Positions 62,054 through 64,000 of a DNA stretch of 64,000 nt are shown piece by piece (within the stretch, counting starts at the first letter, position 1; each line of letters starts with the position of its first letter). Below the pieces are notes generated by a model, which worked only from the letters and a program-made list of their open reading frames with translations, searched no databases and was not told the DNA's origin. Origin of the DNA: Klebsormidium nitens (taxonomy: Eukaryota > Streptophyta > Klebsormidiophyceae > Klebsormidiales > Klebsormidiaceae); contig DF237268.1 in NCBI GenBank assembly GCA_000708835.1, positions 1 through 64,000 of the forward strand, written 5' to 3'. A program made the translations under genes and the position numbers.

Positions 62054-63923
62054 TCACTCGAAAACAACATCCGACCGCAGCACGTACTTGACTCCTTGCT
62101 TGACCTCCCTGGCCTCATGCAAAAGGCATCTGTCCCCATGGACATGCAGCAAAGCAAGGCCAGTTTCTGGGGCCACCTGCAAACATTTGTTAAAACAAGC
62201 TAGATGATCCTCGCAATTCGACCCTGCTAGGAGGAAACGGAATGGCCTAAGCCTTTCTGTCCTGAGAATACGTAGTCATGTTGAGGCATCGAGTCTCCAA
62301 AGCAGCATTCTCAAGGTAATTCGTTCCTTTTTGTATTAAGCCTTGTGCACGACATGTCAAAGTCGACCATCTTGCTCCAAAGGACGTACCTTGGCCACTT
62401 GTACTCCTCTTCGTCCATAGAAGACTGTCTCTCCTCCTTTTAGTGCTTCCTTCTCTGGGGCCGTCGTCCTCCCTCCCGAAAGATAGACAAGTAGTGTATA
62501 CCCAGTATAGAGGCCACGATCGACTCGAACACTCTCGTCTACGTGCTTGCCGAATTTTTGCCCCTTCTCATACTTGTATATGCGCACTGCAACACCACAA
62601 TTGATGACCAGGGTCCATGTGTAGGCATGTTCTAGAACTGTATCGTCCCTTCACACAAGCACGATGTAATCACAACCGTCACAATGGTCATCTAGACGAA
62701 TCAGACTCTGGTGCAAGCTTTACTGAGACATGATATGAAGCAGAAGAACTTTGAGAGCAATCAATCCGAATGTGCTTACCGTTAGGATTGAATTTGCTGG
62801 GCCATTTGCCTTCTATCTGCAGTGATGGCGCTGTGCATTGTGAGACTTCGTAGCCAGTGTCCCTGTCATGATGACCTGGCCAAGGAGATGTCAATCTCGT
62901 TGTGTCTTCGACAGGTGTACGTGAGTTGAAAAAACAAGCTTTTAGTAGCAAGACAAGTGCGCCAGCACGCTGAGTCGAAATGGTACTCACCTGTAGTAGT
63001 TTGACAAGCAAAGAGCCTAAACCGCTGTCCCAGATGCTCTGCGCTAAGTCTGCATCCTCCACAGCAAGCCTTCCGTTGTCTCTGTAAGCCTGTACGCACA
63101 ACCAGCTGCATAAAAGCCCTGCAGTGCCTTTTATTTGCTTATTTACGAGTTAAAGGGCGGCTACCAACCTTCCAACAGCAACATGCATTCAAGTACCTAC
63201 AATGAGAGAAATTTCTCTTCAACTTTGACCCCAGAGTAAACAACAAACGGTGCCAAAAGGAAACTTACTGCCACCAGTACTGAGTGTCACGTTGGTAACT
63301 GGGCTCTCGACGCCTGGCTTTGGCCTTGGGCTGGGCTTCTGTGTAAGCGGCGCCAAGAGAATGAAGCACAGTGGATGCCGGAAGCTTTCAAGGTTGGTAA
63401 GACAAAATAAATATAGGAAAAAGGTGGTGGGACAACCAGTGCAGTTGCCACCACTAGTGACCATCACCTCTCCAAACTTTGGACCCCGGCTGCCTTGATG
63501 CTGGAAGCGTCTAGTTTCAGCTGCCTCCACAAACCTGTGGCACTCCGCTTCTGAGAAGACTCCTTGAACAGTGAAGAGATCCAATTTATCACCACCGCCT
63601 AGCACCGTCAATTGCGACCCCAAGCTAGCTTTCTTCGCAATGCTTGGCCATTCCACATCACCGGTGCCACCTTGAAGAAGTTCCGTACGTGACCGATCTT
63701 CAGGTTTCCTTTGGAAGGCAGCTTTGCTGCCTACTCCGAGTTCCATTCTCCTATTCCTTGTTATTGTCCCCCCAATTGACCGCCTTGGCAATAATACTCT
63801 CCAGAATATTGTTTCAACAGGATTTGGATGGCATCTACCACCGTCAAAAGCACAGCTGGCCCAAACGAGATTGGCAGGACGACTGCTACAAGTGGCCCCA
63901 CCAGCCCTTAGCATCCGTCTCAT
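62054..63923 (-). CDS. Prolyl-4-hydroxylase-like 2OG-Fe(II) oxygenase
   Basis: Five exons (63468-63923, 62991-63089, 62780-62816, 62390-62586, 62054-62176) give 303 residues. The fold shows FTVQGVFSEAECHRFVEAAE, HQGSRGPKFGEAYRDNGR, then the iron ligands His212 and Asp214 in GQKFGKHVDES, TLLVYLSGG, GGETVFYG and HVHGDRCLLHEAREV. The distal ligand is probably His283, with Lys293 ten residues on as the 2-oxoglutarate binder. The family uses iron, oxygen and 2-oxoglutarate. Plants have a close single-domain protein of unknown substrate; collagen-type prolyl hydroxylases are more distant. The first 100 residues are basic and poor in acidic residues at the start (MRRMLRAGG, SSRPANLVW), so organelle targeting is possible. 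A Met further in (about residue 60) is an alternative start. Confidence 0.9.
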
Positions 63924-64000
63924 GCTGACCAAGGGGACATAATAGATGAGTCGCGTATGCAGGCAAAATAAGAGCCTGCCCGAGGAGCGAATCGGCCGAA

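Overview
This is nuclear DNA from a green-lineage eukaryote, most likely a streptophyte (charophyte-grade) alga. Genes are split by many short GT-AG introns. Exons are GC-rich and introns usually end in CTGCAG or GTGCAG. Proteins are of chloroplast and plant type: PsaG, plastid glycerol-3-phosphate acyltransferase, ClpT, CRR1 and a HEMERA/pTAC12-like protein. CRR1 (an assembly factor of the chloroplast NDH complex) and the HEMERA-like gene favour Streptophyta over Chlorophyta. The species cannot be fixed from the sequence alone. Intergenic DNA is more AT-rich, rich in ATGCATGC-type words, and carries several short inverted-repeat elements.

Layout, left to right: 1-4164 no recognised gene; 4165-5273 (-) ClpT-type Clp protease accessory protein (core exons only); 5274-8683 repeats, two inverted-repeat elements and possible 5' exons; 8684-13202 (+) HEMERA/pTAC12-like acidic protein; 13203-16170 repeats and a small ORF; 16171-19376 (-) UCH-L3-type ubiquitin hydrolase; 19957-21410 (+) psaG; 21411-23665 intergenic with a MITE; 23666-26896 (-) Obg-like ATPase OLA1; 27859-30830 (+) RUVBL1/TIP49 helicase; 30831-33469 repeats; 33470-35729 (-) unknown membrane protein; 36956-42454 (+) GH31 sulfoquinovosidase/YihQ-like; 42455-44880 repeats and a second copy of the small ORF; 44881-47515 (-) CRR1; 48916-55379 (-) OSCA/CSC1 channel; 56339-60215 (+) plastid GPAT (ATS1); 62054-63923 (-) prolyl-4-hydroxylase-like 2OG-Fe(II) oxygenase.

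Exon chains for ten genes were rebuilt by hand with consistent splice phases. Complete start-to-stop models result for UCH3 (241 aa), PsaG (144), OLA1 (394), RUVBL1 (456), GH31 (about 1003, one splice site ambiguous), CRR1 (378), OSCA (785), ATS1 (467) and the oxygenase (303). Many neighbours are divergent pairs: UCH3/psaG, OLA1/RUVBL1, membrane protein/GH31 and OSCA/ATS1. At least six genes point to the chloroplast, including photosystem I, NDH assembly, plastid transcription, plastid proteolysis and plastid lipid synthesis. The GH31 enzyme may act on sulfoquinovose from sulfolipid. This is ordinary gene neighbourhood rather than an operon-like system.

The least explained material is in the repeats: a dispersed roughly 40 bp core present five times (two copies form the inverted ends of a 440 bp element), three other inverted-repeat elements bounded by TA or with long arms, and a small two-copy protein family (ends at 15293 and 43798) with a shared C-terminal motif.
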